This document shows positions 60,696-64,000 of a DNA stretch of 64,000 nucleotides, one piece after another. Origin of the DNA: Sphingomonas hominis. Lineage in GTDB: Bacteria; Pseudomonadota; Alphaproteobacteria; Sphingomonadales; Sphingomonadaceae. The first letter of the stretch is position 1, and each line of letters begins with the position of its first letter. The stretch spans positions 1 through 64,000 of the forward strand of contig NZ_JABULH010000006.1 of NCBI RefSeq assembly GCF_013328205.1, given 5' to 3'. A program made the position numbers and the translations under genes. The notes below the pieces were generated by a model. It had not been told where the DNA came from and ran no database searches. It saw nothing but the letters and a program-made list of their open reading frames with translations.

Positions 60696-60818
60696 GACGC
60701 GCCTGTAACCATCATCACGCCGAACGGATGCATGGTTCGTGCAACTTGGATCAAGCGGAAACGCATTGAAACGGCCTGAACGGCTCCGGTCAACGAAGCC
60801 GCAACGCCTGAGCCAAGT

Positions 60819-61865
60819 TCAGCCGACCAGTGCGCGGTCGCGCAGCCCGCGCCACACGCGCAGAGCCTGCACCGTCTCCACCACGTCGTGAACGCGCATT
60901 ACTTGCACTCCCGCCTCGGCCCCCTTGAGCGCGAGCGCGACCGAGCCGCCGAGCCGTTCGGCGACCGGTGCCTCGTTCGACAGCGCGCCGATCAGCCGCT
61001 TGCGGCTGGCGCCGAGCATGATGGGACAGCCGAGGCCGTGGAAGATCGCGAGGTTGTTCAGGAGCGCGAGATTGTCGGTGAGCGATTTGCCGAAACCGAT
61101 GCCGGGATCGACCATGATGCGCGCGCGGTCGACGCCGCCCGCAACCACCGCGTCGACGCGCGCTTCGAGCCAGTCGAACACCTCCGTCACGACGTTGGCA
61201 TAGCCGGTGCCGCCGTGCGGGCCGCTCTTGGGATCAGGCGAGTGCATCAGGATGACGGGTGCGCCGCTACGTGCGACGACGGGCAGTGCGCGGTCGTCCC
61301 ACAGCAGCGCGGCGACGTCGTTGACGATGCCTGCGCCGGCGGCGAGCGCGGCGTCCATGACGCCTGCCTTGCGCGTGTCGACCGAGACGAGAACGCCGGC
61401 GGCGAACAGGCGCTCGACCACCGGGGTTACGCGGCGGGCTTCGTCCTCTTCCCACACCAATGCAGCGCCGGGGCGGGTCGACTCGCCGCCGACATCGACC
61501 AGCGCGGCACCCGCGGCGGCCATGGCGACGCCGGCGGCGGCCGCCGCGGCTGGGTCGTCATGGGTCGCACGGCCGTCGGAGAAGCTGTCGGGCGTGACGT
61601 TGAGGATGCCGGCGACCTGGGGCTGATCGAAACGCAGCGTGCGGGGCCCGAGCTGCCACGCAGGGCGGGGTGCGGTGATGCGCGCGTGGAGCGTCGCGGC
61701 ACGCGCGCCCAAGCCGGTAACCTCGGTGACAGGCACGGTGTAGCGGCGCCCGACGTCCAGCACCTCATAGGCGGCGAACCATTGCATCCCGCCCGCGAGC
61801 CGCGCCGCCGCGCCGTCGACGTGCGCGGCGGGGGTGTCGACGAACTGGACCGGCCGTAGGTGCAT
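60819..61865 (-). CDS. folP: Dihydropteroate synthase FolP
   Basis: 348 residues from the ATG at 61865. The DHPS core has GILNVTPDSFSDG, DVGGESTRPGA, VSVDTRKAGVMDAAL, LMHSPDPKSGP and GASRKRLIG. An extra N-terminal domain (about 1-95) precedes the core, longer than the usual E. coli protein, as in many alphaproteobacteria. It condenses pterin with p-aminobenzoate. It starts 10 bp after the ccrM stop, so it is in one operon with ccrM. Confidence 0.94.
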   Translation of the reverse strand: MHLRPVQFVDTPAAHVDGAAARLAGGMQWFAAYEVLDVGRRYTVPVTEVTGLGARAATLHARITAPRPAWQLGPRTLRFDQPQVAGILNVTPDSFSDGRATHDDPAAAAAAGVAMAAAGAALVDVGGESTRPGAALVWEEDEARRVTPVVERLFAAGVLVSVDTRKAGVMDAALAAGAGIVNDVAALLWDDRALPVVARSGAPVILMHSPDPKSGPHGGTGYANVVTEVFDWLEARVDAVVAGGVDRARIMVDPGIGFGKSLTDNLALLNNLAIFHGLGCPIMLGASRKRLIGALSNEAPVAERLGGSVALALKGAEAGVQVMRVHDVVETVQALRVWRGLRDRALVG

Positions 61866-61875
61866 GAGTGCCCTC

Positions 61876-63135
<1,260 letters not shown>

Positions 63136-63822
63136 TCAAGCCGGCGGCAGCGGACTCAACGCATTGTGGTGTGGCACGGAAGACTCACCCGAGGCGGCAA
63201 ATGCGAACGGCAGCTCGGCCTGCGCGACGGGAGCGAAGCTGCGGCGGTGAATCGGCGCAGGGCCGTGTTCGCGCAGGGCACGCAAATGCTCGGGCGCGCC
63301 ATAGCCCTTGTTCGCGTGCCAGCCATAATGCGGGTACGCTTCGGCATGCGCGATCATGATGCGGTCGCGGGTGTGCTTGGCAACGATCGAGGCGGCGGCG
63401 ATCGAGCGGCTGACCGCGTCGCCGCCCACGATCGGGGTCGCGGCATAGACCCAGCGCGGCAGGCGGTTGCCGTCGACCAGCACGTGGCCGGGCGCGTGGC
63501 CGAGTTGTGCGGCGAGCCGGTCGACCGCGAGCGTCATCGCCTTCATGGTGGCCCAGTAGATGTTCAACCGGTCGATCTCGTCCGCCTCGACGATCCCGAT
63601 GCCGACCACCGCGCAGGCGAGCAGGCGATCGTGGAGGCGCTGGCGCTCACACGCCGACAGTTTCTTTGAATCGTCGATGCCGCGCGGGCACCCCTTGGCT
63701 GGAAGGATAACCGCGGCGGCGACGACGGGTCCGGCGAGCGGTCCCCTGCCCGCCTCGTCGACGCCCGCGACCGGCGGCAGGCACAGCTTTTCGTGGCGGA
63801 GAGCGGGCTTGGCGCGGGGCAT
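63136..63822 (-). CDS. rnhB: Ribonuclease HII RnhB
   Basis: 228 residues. The acidic active site is in GVDEAGRGPLAGPVV (D, E), with a further aspartate in VLVDGNRLP and YPHYGWHANKGY near the end. IAAASIVAKHTRDR is typical. It nicks RNA in RNA-DNA hybrids, including single ribonucleotides. The ATG overlaps the stop of the VOC gene (TGATG). ccrM begins 129 bp downstream of its stop. Confidence 0.93.
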   Translation of the reverse strand: MPRAKPALRHEKLCLPPVAGVDEAGRGPLAGPVVAAAVILPAKGCPRGIDDSKKLSACERQRLHDRLLACAVVGIGIVEADEIDRLNIYWATMKAMTLAVDRLAAQLGHAPGHVLVDGNRLPRWVYAATPIVGGDAVSRSIAAASIVAKHTRDRIMIAHAEAYPHYGWHANKGYGAPEHLRALREHGPAPIHRRSFAPVAQAELPFAFAASGESSVPHHNALSPLPPA

Positions 63823-64000
63823 CAGAGCCGCCACGGCGGAAAGCGGCGCTGCTCGCCCGTGGTGTAGAGGCGCAGCGCGTTGCCGGCGGGATCGGTGAGC
63901 GCGGCCTCGCGCCAACCCCACGGCTGGTCGAGCGCGTCAGCGACCGCGATCCCGGCGGCGCGCGCGGCGGTGACCGCGGCGTTGACATCGGCGACCTCGA
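63822..64000 (-). CDS. VOC/glyoxalase-family protein, 3' part only
   Basis: Only the last 59 codons are in the window: EVADVNAAVTAARAAG, then WGWREAALTDPAGNALRLY and a short tail. This fits the end of a VOC-fold protein (beta-alpha-beta-beta-beta unit with metal-ligand-like end). The start lies beyond 64000. Its stop overlaps the rnhB start. Confidence 0.75.
   Translation of the reverse strand, partial: EVADVNAAVTAARAAGIAVADALDQPWGWREAALTDPAGNALRLYTTGEQRRFPPWRL

Overview
The window looks like a chromosomal segment of a Sphingomonadaceae alphaproteobacterium, most likely Sphingomonas. The evidence is its high GC, a paired SciP and CcrM (alphaproteobacterial cell-cycle regulators), LexA boxes of the alphaproteobacterial GTTC-N7-GTTC type, a split pntAA/pntAB/pntB transhydrogenase with a small aa3-oxidase subunit IV peptide, and dispersed intergenic palindromes. 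This is inferred from protein character and motifs; no database search was possible.

Region 1 (1-9500) is a defence island with visibly lower GC than the rest. It ends at a tRNA-Ser(GGA) gene. One tight minus-strand operon reads: a nuclease-methyltransferase fusion, an HsdS-like specificity subunit, a fusion of a DGQHR/DndB-like domain to a TIR/deoxyribosyltransferase-like domain, an McrB with a PUA/EVE-like insert, and McrC. The McrC end is cut by the terminus of what looks like an IS21-family element at the window edge. This operon is the best candidate for an undescribed system.

Region 2 (9.6-23.3 kb) is envelope and housekeeping: a secreted cyclophilin-like protein, an Mla-type lipid transport operon (permease, ATPase, MCE protein, lipoprotein), a DUF445 protein, an RND efflux pair, a SIMPL protein, a GlsB-like peptide, SciP and the tRNA thiolase MnmA. 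A 648-bp gene-free stretch carries two repeat families.

Region 3 (23.9-39.3 kb) holds mutY, a serine hydrolase and nudC in one operon; a DciA-like gene, two DsbA-like oxidoreductases and smc in another; a GT87-like membrane glycosyltransferase; and a DNA-repair pair (radical SAM protein and DUF4130-UdgX), each gene with its own LexA box. An aldo/keto reductase and a DedA protein follow.

Region 4 (39.6-47.3 kb) is mostly minus-strand core genes: coq7, dsbB, a carboxy-terminal protease, an EnvC-like protein, rlmH, rsfS, nadD and proA, then a Tat-exported MsrB on the plus strand.

Region 5 (47.4-64 kb) has a CHAP protein, an MFS transporter with an SDR and an acyl-CoA dehydrogenase, a MarR-like regulator, and the pnt operon. 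A 433-bp DUF559 nuclease cassette bounded by 53-bp inverted repeats interrupts the pnt operon. A sigma-54 response regulator, an SDR, a bestrophin-like channel, folP, ccrM, rnhB and the 3' part of a VOC-family gene complete the window.
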